A stretch of DNA of 64,000 bases from JAAXIE01 sp965204245 (GTDB lineage Bacteria; Chloroflexota; Dehalococcoidia; Lucifugimonadales; JAAXIE01), in the NCBI GenBank assembly GCA_965204245.1, contig CBDBED010000001.1, positions 558,001 through 622,000 on the forward strand. The letters are read 5' to 3'. Shown here one piece after another: positions 39,469 through 47,793 of this stretch. The notes below the pieces were generated by a model. It did not search any database. It saw only the letters and a list, made by a program, of their open reading frames with translations, and was not told the origin of the DNA. Every line of letters begins with the position of its first letter. The first letter of the stretch is position 1. Both the position numbers and the translations under genes were made by a program.

Positions 39469-40329
39469 ATGGCCACAGTGCATATTCTGGGAGCAGGCAC
39501 CCCCACTCCAACTCCCACCCGCTTCGGCTCGTCCTATGTGGTCGAACTGGACGGGCAGTACCTGATGGTGGACTGCGGGCCTGCGGCCACCCACAAGCTG
39601 GTGAAGGCCGGGCTATGGCCCACCAATATCGACCATCTCTTCTTCACCCACCACCATTTCGACCACGACATCGACTACCCCTGCTTCCTGCTGTGTCGCT
39701 GGGACCAGAGCATCGGCAGGGAGAACCGCCTGCAGGTCTTCGGCCCCACCCTGACGGAAACGGTCACCGAACGCATACTGGGGGAGGACGGGGCCTTCTC
39801 CCACGACTGGAAAGCGCGGGTGAACCACCCTCTCAGCCAGCGCGTCTACGTCAACCGCGGCGGCACGCTGCCCCGCAAACCCCCGGATGTCCTAGCGCGT
39901 GACATCGGCCCCGGCCATGTCGCCTCCGGGTCCGACTGGCAGATGACGGCCGCCCCTGCCGAGCACGTCCAACCCTGGCTCGACTCCCTCGCCTACCGGC
40001 TGGACACCTCCCAGGGCAGCATCGTCTTCACGGGCGACACCCAGCCCTGCCAATCAGTAATCGACCTTGCCCGCGATGCCGACCTGATGCTCTGCATGTG
40101 CTGGGACGACCAGGAGGTCATGGACCAGAATGGCGAGGCCGAAGGCCAGTGCGGCACCACGGGCGCAGCCCGTATGGCCCAAGAAGCCAACGTAAAGCGC
40201 CTAGCCGTAGTCCACATCGGCCCCCATTTGTCCGCCCACGGTCCCATGGAAAAGGGCATCGGGGACATCAAGTCCATCTACGACGGGAAACTCATCTTCG
40301 CCGACGAGCTATCCACCGTCGAACTGTGA
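39469..40329 (+). CDS. MBL-fold metal-dependent hydrolase (RNase Z-like)
   Basis: A 286-residue metallo-beta-lactamase-fold protein. It starts HILGAGTPTPTPTRFGSSYVVEL, has the metal motif FFTHHHFDHDIDYP (HxHxDH), a further His in AAPAEHVQPWLDSLAYRL, the Asp in SIVFTGDTQPC and the last His in AVVHIGPH. The first residues and spacing resemble the RNase Z/arylsulfatase-like branch, but the tRNase Z exosite is absent, so a small-molecule hydrolase is more likely. ATG follows AAGGAGG. An NYN nuclease gene follows on the same strand after 31 bases but appears to have its own -10. Confidence 0.88.
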   Translation: MATVHILGAGTPTPTPTRFGSSYVVELDGQYLMVDCGPAATHKLVKAGLWPTNIDHLFFTHHHFDHDIDYPCFLLCRWDQSIGRENRLQVFGPTLTETVTERILGEDGAFSHDWKARVNHPLSQRVYVNRGGTLPRKPPDVLARDIGPGHVASGSDWQMTAAPAEHVQPWLDSLAYRLDTSQGSIVFTGDTQPCQSVIDLARDADLMLCMCWDDQEVMDQNGEAEGQCGTTGAARMAQEANVKRLAVVHIGPHLSAHGPMEKGIGDIKSIYDGKLIFADELSTVEL

Positions 40330-40348
40330 CCCCAAGCCGCGCAGGTGC

Positions 40349-40354
40349 TAGAAT
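40349..40354 (+). promoter_or_regulatory. Putative -10 (TAGAAT) directly before the NYN gene
   Basis: TAGAAT at 40349-40354 lies 6 bases before the ATG, and no SD is present, so transcription would begin at or next to the start codon. Confidence 0.4.
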
Positions 40355-40360
40355 AGAATC

Positions 40361-40987
40361 ATGGACGAAGTTTTCATCTACTGGGACAATTCAAACATCT
40401 TCCACGAGGCCCAACGCTTGGCCGAGGAACGTGAAGAAGGCCCGAACGCCCGCTACCTAGTGCGAATCAACTTTGACAACATGCTGCGCTTGGCTCAAGC
40501 CGGGCGTCCTCTCAGACAAGCTGTAGCCGCAGGCTCTGTCCCTCCCGAGATGCGTCAGCTATGGAACCGGCTTGAAAACATGGGCGTAGATGTCAACCTT
40601 ATCGACCGTGGCGACTCCACAAGGGGAGAGCAGGAGATGCCTGACCGCATCCTCCAATTGCGAATGCTGGAAGACGCGCTGGATAACAACGGCGACCCAG
40701 GCATCGTTGTGCTCCTGACTGGCGACGGAGCGGGCTACATGGAAGGCACCGGCTTCCATCGTACTCTAGAGCGGATGCACAACCGAGACTGGCGGGTAGA
40801 GATACTCTCCTGGGGCCACTCCTGCAACCAGCGCATGCGCCAGTGGGCCGAGCAGAATGGCATATTCATCTCCCTCGACGACTTCTATGACGCCATCACC
40901 TACTTGGAGCCGTCCCGTCCCGGCTTCGAGTTGTCCCAAGGCCGAGGCTCCGCTCCTCTTGACCTTTCCAAGCGTCCTGTCTCCTAG
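40361..40987 (+). CDS. NYN-domain (PIN-like) ribonuclease
   Basis: A 208-residue NYN-domain protein. The first acidic motif is IYWDNSNIFHEA, the second LQLRMLEDALDNNGDPGIVVLLTGDGAGYMEGTGF (Asp clusters for Mg2+), and the third WRVEILSWGHSCNQRMRQWAEQNGIFISLDDFYDAITYL. This layout matches the LabA/limkain-type NYN nucleases related to PIN domains. The gene has no SD and may be leaderless. The RNA target is unknown. No partner antitoxin-like gene is adjacent. Confidence 0.83.
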   Translation: MDEVFIYWDNSNIFHEAQRLAEEREEGPNARYLVRINFDNMLRLAQAGRPLRQAVAAGSVPPEMRQLWNRLENMGVDVNLIDRGDSTRGEQEMPDRILQLRMLEDALDNNGDPGIVVLLTGDGAGYMEGTGFHRTLERMHNRDWRVEILSWGHSCNQRMRQWAEQNGIFISLDDFYDAITYLEPSRPGFELSQGRGSAPLDLSKRPVS

Positions 40988-41217
40988 ACCATTCCCTGTC
41001 CTCCCATGCACCCCCTTCTCTTGCCCTATAGCACCATTGCATACGACAATGGCCGCCACTGTCCGCCCAGCAGGCAGGCAGCAGAGCCAAGGCGCATATC
41101 CGCCTCGTCACCCTGCGGGATTCGAGGGAGGAAACCCGCAGACCAAGGTACGGGCACCCATCCATAAGCCGAGTGCGCCACCGAAACAACCAGACCTGCA
41201 AGCCCAAGGAGGGACAA

Positions 41218-42267
41218 GTGGACATTCCACGTCTCAGCAAGCCCAGCATCACCAGAATCAAGTTCAGTGGTTGGACGACCGTGCTACTTGCTCTAGCGGC
41301 GCTTGTCGTTCTTGGGGCTGTCCTGTTGCAGACAACCGGCAGCGGCTCGGAATTCCCAAAGCTGGCCCACAAGACATCCGTTTTCACGGCGGATGATGGC
41401 ACGGTGTCGATATTCAGCAGGGACGTTTATCTAGGCCGGCCCATTGCCGATGGGCTGCAGGCTGCTACCAAATGGCTGACGATAGCAGGGGCCTTCATAT
41501 TCAATCCCATAAGCGATGGGATTGAGAATGCAATCCACTGGATCAAGAAGATTCTGCTTTGGATACCGTGGCCCGTCCTCATCCTTGGGATGACCCTACT
41601 GGCGTTGCGTTTGGCAGGCTTGGGAGTGAGCCTGTTCACTGTTTTCGCCCTTGTGTTGATTGGGCTTTGTGGCCTGTGGCCGAGCTCCATGGAGACAGTT
41701 GCTCTCATGGTGACAGCCGTGGCTATCTCTGTAGCTCTCGCCATACCTTTAGGAATCATGGCAGCCCGCAGCGATAAAGTGGATGCTCTTATGAGACCCA
41801 TTCTTGACGCCATGCAAACTATGCCGAGCTTCGTCTATTTGGTGCCGGTCATATTCTTCTTCGGGCTGGGGAACGCCCCAGCCGTCGTAGCCACCATTGT
41901 TTATGCCATACCTCCGGCGATTCGCCTCACCAATCTGGGAATCCGCCAAGTCCCTTCAGAGACGGTGGAGGCGGCACGGGCCTTCGGTGCAAATCCGAAG
42001 CAACTCTTGCTGAAGGTACAGTTGCCCCTAGCGCTGCCGACTATCATGGCGGGCATCAATCAGACAATAATGATGGCTCTCGCTATGGTGGTGATCGCTT
42101 CCATGGTGTCCGCTGGTGGCTTGGGACAAGATGTGCTTACCGCTATTGGTGGACTGAAGGTCGGCGACGCTATTGTGGCGGGGACGGCAATCGTGTTCCT
42201 GGCCATAATCATTGACCGCATCACTCAAGGGATAGCACAGGCGCAAGCGAAGGCCACACAAGCATGA
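41218..42267 (+). CDS. proW: Glycine betaine/proline ABC transporter permease (ProW/OpuAB-like)
   Basis: A 349-residue permease. After one N-terminal helix (about 18-37) and a roughly 75-residue extracytoplasmic region come six or so helices with the binding-protein-dependent transport signature. The EAA loop reads ETVEAARAFGANPKQLLLKVQLPLALPTIMAGINQTIMMAL. MQTMPSFVYLVPVIFFFGLGNAPAVVATI is typical of betaine permeases. The GTG start at 41218 follows AAGGAGG. The matching binding protein and ATPase lie on the opposite strand, converging, with a Uma2 gene between. Confidence 0.92.
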   Translation: MDIPRLSKPSITRIKFSGWTTVLLALAALVVLGAVLLQTTGSGSEFPKLAHKTSVFTADDGTVSIFSRDVYLGRPIADGLQAATKWLTIAGAFIFNPISDGIENAIHWIKKILLWIPWPVLILGMTLLALRLAGLGVSLFTVFALVLIGLCGLWPSSMETVALMVTAVAISVALAIPLGIMAARSDKVDALMRPILDAMQTMPSFVYLVPVIFFFGLGNAPAVVATIVYAIPPAIRLTNLGIRQVPSETVEAARAFGANPKQLLLKVQLPLALPTIMAGINQTIMMALAMVVIASMVSAGGLGQDVLTAIGGLKVGDAIVAGTAIVFLAIIIDRITQGIAQAQAKATQA

Positions 42268-42336
42268 GAAGCTGGTGCAAAGCCTCACTGGATGCCATAT
42301 TGCCAGCTACTACTCGATAGCTGAGAGGAACCCGAA

Positions 42337-42894
42337 ATGGCTACCACGAAGCCAAAGCTCATTACGGCAGACGAACTGTTGGAACTGTACGGCAAGGGAG
42401 TGCGAGGTGAACTGATCAGGGGAGTACTTTGCGAGAGGATGGCATCAGGTGGTGAGCACGGCGAAATTGTGATGAATCTCGGGGCTGAGTTGAGACAATT
42501 CACGAAAGCCCGGAAGCTGGGCAGGATCTTTGGGTCGGACGGCGGCGTCCGCCTTGAGCGTGAACCCGACACGATACGCGAGCCGGACATCGCCTACATT
42601 TCGAGCGAAAGGCTTCCTTTGAGTACGCGCGTGACAGGGTTCTACGAAACAGTCCCAGACCTTGTAGTGGAAGTCGCGTCTCCCAGCAACAGCTATTGGG
42701 GGCTCAATGACAAAGCACTGATGTGGCTGCACTACGGGGTGCGGCTGGTATGGGTAGTGTACCCTGACACAAGGAACGTGGCCGTGTACCGCGCGGACCA
42801 CAGGGCGCTTACTCTTTCCGATGAAGATGCCTTGGACGGGTTGGACGTTCTGCCCGGTTTCACTTGCGCGGTGAGCGAGATATTCGACACATAG
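42337..42894 (+). CDS. Uma2-family (DUF820) endonuclease-like protein
   Basis: A 185-residue Uma2 protein with a PD-(D/E)XK-type fold. Features are LITADELLELYGKGVRGELIRGVLCERMASGGEHGEIVMNLG, the strand IREPDIAYIS (REPD motif), and PDLVVEVASPSNSYWGLNDKALMWLHYGVRLVWVVYPDTRNVAVYR (VVEVxSPS and the helix with Lys). Uma2 proteins are spread through mobile gene sets; their role is unclear. Here one sits between the betaine permease and the convergent binding-protein gene, which looks like an insertion into a formerly continuous operon. Confidence 0.9.
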   Translation: MATTKPKLITADELLELYGKGVRGELIRGVLCERMASGGEHGEIVMNLGAELRQFTKARKLGRIFGSDGGVRLEREPDTIREPDIAYISSERLPLSTRVTGFYETVPDLVVEVASPSNSYWGLNDKALMWLHYGVRLVWVVYPDTRNVAVYRADHRALTLSDEDALDGLDVLPGFTCAVSEIFDT

Positions 42895-42936
42895 GCGCGT
42901 GGTGCAACTAACGTAAGAGGGCAGGACACCAAACAA

Positions 42937-42963
42937 AAGGGCCGGGATATCATCCCGGCCCTT
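42937..42963. terminator. Bidirectional terminator between Uma2 and betaine-binding protein genes
   Basis: AAGGGCCGGGAT (42937-42948) pairs perfectly with ATCCCGGCCCTT (42952-42963) over a 3-base loop. Confidence 0.8.
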
Positions 42964-42985
42964 CAAGGTCACCTATCGGAGCGGT

Positions 42986-44458
42986 CTAGCTTGCTTGGGC
43001 AGCAAGGGCCGCCTGCACACGATCGGCTACGTCGGTGGGCACCCACGCGGTCCAAATCCCTTTTCTGTTGGTCAAGAACCAGACCGCCGTCTCTTCGGCG
43101 GTGGCATCGGTCTGGGACCTGTACTGCAGGACCTCACCTATCTGTGCGTTATCAAAGGACCATTGCCTGAGCATCTCAACAACATCCGGCGCACGCTGGA
43201 TCATAGTAGGATGCACTGCAATCCTGACTGGTCCCACCCCATAGGCACAATTGGCATCTTCAGGATGGTCATCCTCACAGACTGCCGGCTCTTCAAGTCG
43301 AGTGAGGTCTAACGTGTTGGCCGGGACTGAGGGGGCCCACAGATAGCCAAGCCAAGCCTCTTGCTTGTCATAAGCCCCTTGTAGCGAGGCGAACAGTGGC
43401 CCACCCCCTTCAGCAGGCTTGAGCGTAACAACATCTTCAAGACCGTAGGCGGCGACTTGGCGGTTGTTCGTCTCGTGGCAGCCCCAGCTTCCGGGGCAGG
43501 TCCACAATACTATCTTGCCGTCCTCTTCGGGGAACTCGCCTTGGCCCACAAAGTCCTCAAGGTCACCTATGCTCCGCAACTCTGGATACTTCTCAGCTAG
43601 GTAGGTTGGTATTACGAAGGCACTCTGCCATTGCTCGTTCAAGCTGTTGCCGACCGGAATGACGTCTCCGGCATCCAAGGCGGGCAGCCAATGGCTGTTC
43701 TGGTTGGGCAACCATATCTCCAATGTGACATCAATGTCGCCACCAAGGAGGCCCTGGAACAGGGGCAAGGTGGCTCCGGCTTTGTCATCCACCGAGTACC
43801 CGTATCCATGCTCCACGATATATTGGCCGATGGCGCTTTGTATCTCCGCGGAACTCCAGTTGAGGGTGGCGAAGGTGATAGTACCCTTCTGCCGTTGTTC
43901 CTCCATGGCGGCCTCTTCGAGAGCCATGGCGACTATCTCTTGCACCTTCATGGCGGTGAGGGCATCGGGGTCCTCGGCTGCCATGAGGGCGTTGTCGACG
44001 ATTTCCTGGACCTGCATGGCTGTCAGGCCTTCGGGCTGGTCGCCCATGGCCATGGCGATGATGCCCTGCACATCCTGAGCGCTCAGGCTTTCGGGGGTGG
44101 GGATGGCTGCGATGGCGCTGCCGACGATGGCCTGCGCCTGCTCTGCTGTCAGCCCCTCCTCGGGGATGTCCATGCTCATCATGGCTTCGCTGACGATTTG
44201 CTGCACCTGAGCGGAGGTCAGCCCCTCAGGCTGGGACATAGCCATCTCGTCAATGGAGCCTTGGACAATGTTCTGGACCTCGGTGGCCGTCAGTCCTTCG
44301 GGCTGGGCCATGGCCAGCTCGTCGATGGACTGCTGCAGGTTGCTGAGGGCCTCGCTGTCGTCGCTGTCGCTGGCGCAAGCTGCGGCTAGGAGCAGCACCA
44401 CGACCATCAGGCTCCCCATGACCAGCAAGGGGTTGTATCTAAGGGCGCGCTTAAGCAT
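42986..44458 (-). CDS. proX: Glycine betaine-binding lipoprotein with a repeat stalk (ProX/OpuAC-like)
   Basis: A 490-residue lipoprotein. The signal peptide ends in LAAAC with Cys28 as lipidation site. Residues about 36-175 are six repeats of about 19-24 residues (QPEGLTAxxVQxIVxxA), helical and acidic, which would form a stalk. The rest (about 195-485) is the OpuAC-type binding domain: GTITFATLNWSSAEIQSAIGQYIVEHGYGY, VTLEIWLPNQ, CPGSWGC and GYLWAPSVP. Aromatic residues (Trp) in these stretches can form a betaine cage. It is translated after the ATPase gene, 54 bases behind. The stalk is unusual: family members are normally about 300 residues. Confidence 0.9.
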   Translation of the reverse strand: MLKRALRYNPLLVMGSLMVVVLLLAAACASDSDDSEALSNLQQSIDELAMAQPEGLTATEVQNIVQGSIDEMAMSQPEGLTSAQVQQIVSEAMMSMDIPEEGLTAEQAQAIVGSAIAAIPTPESLSAQDVQGIIAMAMGDQPEGLTAMQVQEIVDNALMAAEDPDALTAMKVQEIVAMALEEAAMEEQRQKGTITFATLNWSSAEIQSAIGQYIVEHGYGYSVDDKAGATLPLFQGLLGGDIDVTLEIWLPNQNSHWLPALDAGDVIPVGNSLNEQWQSAFVIPTYLAEKYPELRSIGDLEDFVGQGEFPEEDGKIVLWTCPGSWGCHETNNRQVAAYGLEDVVTLKPAEGGGPLFASLQGAYDKQEAWLGYLWAPSVPANTLDLTRLEEPAVCEDDHPEDANCAYGVGPVRIAVHPTMIQRAPDVVEMLRQWSFDNAQIGEVLQYRSQTDATAEETAVWFLTNRKGIWTAWVPTDVADRVQAALAAQAS

Positions 44459-44512
44459 TTAGAAATTCCTTTCCGATATTCGAGAAAGTTGAGATTGAAT
44501 CACGGAATTGGC

Positions 44513-45541
44513 CTAGTGGGCCATAGCCAGAATCACGTCGTCGCGATGCACCTCCCCCACCAGTTCGTCCTGGTGGTCTAGCACTTGAATCGGCTTCTGG
44601 TGTTCCATAAGCAGGGGGATTAGCTCTTCGAGGAGGGTCTCCGTAGTGCAAGAGGGACCCTCGCCACCAGCACCATTGGTGAGGCAGTCCTTCATGACGT
44701 TCTTTGCCCTGAGGACGGACTCCTTGCGAACGTCGCGGACGAACTCCGTGACGTATTCGTCGCTGGGCTCCATGACAATCTCTTCCGGGGTCCCGGACTG
44801 TACAATCTCGCCGTCACGCATAATTACAATGCGATTGCCAATCTTGAGGGCCTCGTTCAGGTCATGGGTGATGAACACCATAGTTTTGTGGAGTTCGGAC
44901 TGTAGTTTGAGCAGCTCGTCCTGCATGGTGCGGCGAATAAGGGGGTCGAGGGCGCTGAAGGGCTCATCGAGCAAGAGAATCTGCGGGTCCACGGCGAGGG
45001 CCCGGGCCAAGCCAACCCGCTGTTGCATGCCGCCGCTGAGTTCGCGGGGGTAGTTGTTCTCCCAGCCCTGCAGGCCCACCATATCAAGCACGCGCTGGGC
45101 GGTGTCGACACGCTCATCCCTGGAAGTGCCCCGGAGTTCCATGCCCCACACAGTGTTGTCCATGACGGTGCGATGGGGGAAAAGGCCAAAGCGCTGGAAG
45201 ACCATGGCGACCTTGGTGCGCCTCAACTGGGTAAGTTGGACGTCATTGCAGGCCAGCACGTCCTCGTCGTCGATGTATATTTCGCCTTGAGTTGGTTCGA
45301 TAAGGCGGATGAGGCAGCGAATGAGAGTGGACTTGCCGCTGCCAGAGAGGCCCATTACGACGAAAATCTCGCCTTCAGGCACTGAGAAATTCACATCTTT
45401 CAGGGCGACCACGCACCCTGTCTCTTCTTGGACTTCACTGCGGGACTTGTCCTGCCATTCTTCGGAGAGGACCTTGTCGGGGTCTTGTCCGAAGACCTTC
45501 CACAGGTTGTTGACTGTAATGCAGTCCTTATCGCTCGCCAT
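44513..45541 (-). CDS. proV: Glycine betaine/proline ABC transporter ATPase (ProV/OpuAA-like)
   Basis: A 342-residue ABC ATPase. Walker A GLSGSGKST, Q-loop VFQRFGLFPHRTV, signature LSGGMQQRVGLARAL, Walker B ILLLDEPFSALDPLIRR, and switch His in MVFITHDLNEAL are all present. The N-terminus (VNNLWKVFGQDPDKV) is typical of ProV. The C-terminal 60 residues contain a single CBS-like segment (ETLLEELIPLLMEHQKPIQVLDHQDELVGEVHRDDVI), which in relatives senses ionic strength. The ATG at 45541 is chosen over the in-frame start at 45625. First gene of the minus-strand half of the split transporter. Confidence 0.94.
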   Translation of the reverse strand: MASDKDCITVNNLWKVFGQDPDKVLSEEWQDKSRSEVQEETGCVVALKDVNFSVPEGEIFVVMGLSGSGKSTLIRCLIRLIEPTQGEIYIDDEDVLACNDVQLTQLRRTKVAMVFQRFGLFPHRTVMDNTVWGMELRGTSRDERVDTAQRVLDMVGLQGWENNYPRELSGGMQQRVGLARALAVDPQILLLDEPFSALDPLIRRTMQDELLKLQSELHKTMVFITHDLNEALKIGNRIVIMRDGEIVQSGTPEEIVMEPSDEYVTEFVRDVRKESVLRAKNVMKDCLTNGAGGEGPSCTTETLLEELIPLLMEHQKPIQVLDHQDELVGEVHRDDVILAMAH

Positions 45542-45678
45542 GTAACACCCCCACGAGGCAAAAGGGAATCTCGAAGCAAGTAGGTGGGTACACGACACCT
45601 TACCCACGGGAGTTGTATCTGTCAACCTTTGTCCCCGCTAAGGGGCCCAAAAGCATCGCTTAGCGCACAGGAATCTGC

Positions 45679-45708
45679 TTTACAAAAAGAAATAGATTGG
45701 AGTATCAT
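45679..45708 (+). promoter_or_regulatory. Putative promoter of greA
   Basis: TTTACA (45679-45684), 18 bases, TATCAT (45703-45708). It places the transcription start just before the leader hairpin at 45718. Confidence 0.45.
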
Positions 45709-45717
45709 GGCTGTCGT

Positions 45718-45756
45718 GACCGGCCTCGCATAATTCGGCGAGGACTCGGTCTTTTT
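45718..45756 (+). terminator. Terminator-like hairpin in the greA leader (attenuator)
   Basis: GACCG (45718-45722) and CCTCGC (45724-45729) pair with GCGAGG (45738-45743) and CGGTC (45747-45751), with small internal bulges, followed by TTTTT (45752-45756). It lies between the promoter candidate and the greA start, so full-length transcription needs read-through. Confidence 0.6.
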
Positions 45757-45773
45757 CTTGTTAGGTTGGGGGG

Positions 45774-46241
45774 ATGATGGCCCAGCCCACGTACCTCACA
45801 AAAGAGGGCTTGGAACGACTGAAGGAGGAGCGTGACCACCTCTTCAGTGTGCGACGCCACGATGTGGCAGAACGCATCCAGCGGGCCAAGGAGATGGGCG
45901 GCACCGTGGACAATGCCGAGTATGAAGAGGCGAAGAACGACCAAGCGTATATCGAAGGACGCATCCTCACTCTAGAAACCCTCATCACAAACGCCCGCAT
46001 CATTGATGAGGACACCGCGTCCGATGTGGTACGCATCGGCTCCACTGTTGAAGTGGAAGACGAAAAAGGGCGCAAGAGGCAGTACAAGATCATCGGCAGT
46101 GCCGAGGCCGACCCTTCACAAGGTTCCATCTCAAACGTATCGCCTATAGGGAAAGCACTGCTGGGAAAGCGTCCCGGCGATGTTGCGGATGTGTCAGTGC
46201 CAGCAGGCCAGATCCAGTTGAAAGTAGTAAGCATATCCTGA
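45774..46241 (+). CDS. greA: Transcription elongation factor GreA
   Basis: A 155-residue GreA. The N-terminal coiled coil (YLTKEGLERLKEERDHLFSVRRHDVAERIQRAKEMG) carries the acidic tip GTVDNAEYEEAKNDQ (Asp/Glu that promotes RNA cleavage by RNA polymerase), and the C-terminal FKBP-like domain has VRIGSTVEVEDEKGRKRQYKIIGSAEADP and ISNVSPIGKALLGKRPGD. It rescues backtracked polymerase. Tandem ATGATG start. It is followed after 18 bases by lysS and then serS, likely one transcript. Confidence 0.96.
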   Translation: MMAQPTYLTKEGLERLKEERDHLFSVRRHDVAERIQRAKEMGGTVDNAEYEEAKNDQAYIEGRILTLETLITNARIIDEDTASDVVRIGSTVEVEDEKGRKRQYKIIGSAEADPSQGSISNVSPIGKALLGKRPGDVADVSVPAGQIQLKVVSIS

Positions 46242-46259
46242 GGACCGCAGGAACTTCCC

Positions 46260-47762
46260 ATGGGCCAAGGGTCTCCAATGGTTAGAGGAGACTCCCTCCT
46301 CCAAGCGCGGCGGGAAAAACTTGAACGTCTCAGGGAGATGGGAATCGACCCCTACCCACCCCGTTATAATCGTACCCACTCTGCTGCCGAGGCCGTGTCA
46401 TACTTCCTCGAACAGGAAGGAACCCTCACCGATGACGGCCGCACCGGACCCGTCTCCGTGGCAGGTCGGATCGTTTCCTTGCGCTCCATGGGCAGGGCTG
46501 CCTTTTTGGACCTCCGTGACGGCACAGGGAAGGTGCAGGCGCATCTGCGCCGTGACCTGTTGGGTGACGCCTTCCAGGTCAGCCGGGCCTTGGACTTGGG
46601 AGACTTTCTGGGTGTGCGCGGCCCGCTGTTTCGCACCAACACGGGTGAAATCACGGTAGAAGTTTCAGAGTTTGTCCCCTTGAGCAAGTCCCTCAGGCCA
46701 TTACCCGAGAAATATCATGGGTTGCGCGATGTGGAGCAACGTTATCGGCAGCGTTATCTCGACCTCATCTCCGACCCCGAGGTAATGGACGTCTTTCTGC
46801 TGCGCAGCCGCATCATATCGGGCATTCGTCGCTTCCTCGACGGGCGAGGCTTTGTGGAGGTGGACACCCCGGTGCTGGTGCCGGTGGCAGCGGGTGCGAT
46901 GGCCCGCCCCTTCATCACACATCACAACGCCCTTGACCAGGAACTCTACCTGCGCATCGCCACCGAGCTATACCTGAAGCGTCTCATTGTGGGCGGGTTC
47001 GACAAGGTCTATGAGCTGGGACGGGTCTTCCGCAACGAAGGCGTCGACCAAGACCACAATCCCGAATTCACGCTCCTAGAGAGTTACGAGGCATATGCCG
47101 ACTACAACCATGTCATGAGCATGGTGGAGGAGATGATGGCCCAAGTGGCCATGGACGTATTGGGGACCACCTCCATAACCGTTGGCGAGCACGAAATCAG
47201 CTTGGCCCCCCCTTGGCGGCGACTCTCCTTGCGGGAAGAACTGGCAGCACGCAGTGGTATCGATATTGAAGAGCATGCCACAGGCGAGAGCATGGCAGCC
47301 CGCTTGCGACAGCTTGGAGTTCACAGCGAGGGCAGCGAGAGCAGAGGCAGGCTGATTGATAAGGCCCTGTCCACCTTTGTGGAACCCCATCTAATCCAAC
47401 CGACCTTCCTGCTGGACTATCCCGAGGAAATGTCGCCCCTAGCCAAGGGCAAACCCGATATGCCGGGCTACGTGGAACGTTTCGAGGGCTTCATCTGCGG
47501 GATGGAAGTAGCGAACTCCTATTCAGAACTCAACGACCCCGACATACAAAGAGCACGGTTCGAAGAGCAAGAGAGGCAGAGGCTGGAATACCGCGACGAA
47601 GAGGTCGACCGGACCGATCACGATTTCCTCCTCAGCATGGATCATGGCATGCCCCCTACAGGGGGGCTGGGGATGGGTATCGACCGCCTCGTCATGATTC
47701 TGACGGGCCAGCAGACCATCCGCGACGTACTGCTCTTCCCACAGATGCGGACTAGGGAATAG
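46260..47762 (+). CDS. lysS: Lysyl-tRNA synthetase, class II
   Basis: A 500-residue class II LysRS. The N-terminal OB-fold anticodon domain (VSVAGRIVSLRSMGRAAFLDLRDGTGKVQAHL) precedes the catalytic core: motif 1 (FLDGRGFVEVDTPVLVPVAAGAMARPFITHHNALDQELYLRIA), motif 2 (VYELGRVFRNEGVDQDHNPEFTLLESYEAYADY) and motif 3 (GMPPTGGLGMGIDRLVMILTGQQTIRDVLLFPQ). It charges tRNA-Lys. It is placed in the usual greA-lysS order. An alternative start is the ATG at 46278. Confidence 0.97.
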   Translation: MGQGSPMVRGDSLLQARREKLERLREMGIDPYPPRYNRTHSAAEAVSYFLEQEGTLTDDGRTGPVSVAGRIVSLRSMGRAAFLDLRDGTGKVQAHLRRDLLGDAFQVSRALDLGDFLGVRGPLFRTNTGEITVEVSEFVPLSKSLRPLPEKYHGLRDVEQRYRQRYLDLISDPEVMDVFLLRSRIISGIRRFLDGRGFVEVDTPVLVPVAAGAMARPFITHHNALDQELYLRIATELYLKRLIVGGFDKVYELGRVFRNEGVDQDHNPEFTLLESYEAYADYNHVMSMVEEMMAQVAMDVLGTTSITVGEHEISLAPPWRRLSLREELAARSGIDIEEHATGESMAARLRQLGVHSEGSESRGRLIDKALSTFVEPHLIQPTFLLDYPEEMSPLAKGKPDMPGYVERFEGFICGMEVANSYSELNDPDIQRARFEEQERQRLEYRDEEVDRTDHDFLLSMDHGMPPTGGLGMGIDRLVMILTGQQTIRDVLLFPQMRTRE

Positions 47763-47793
47763 GGCCATTCGCAGCCTCTTGAGGTAACGCCAG

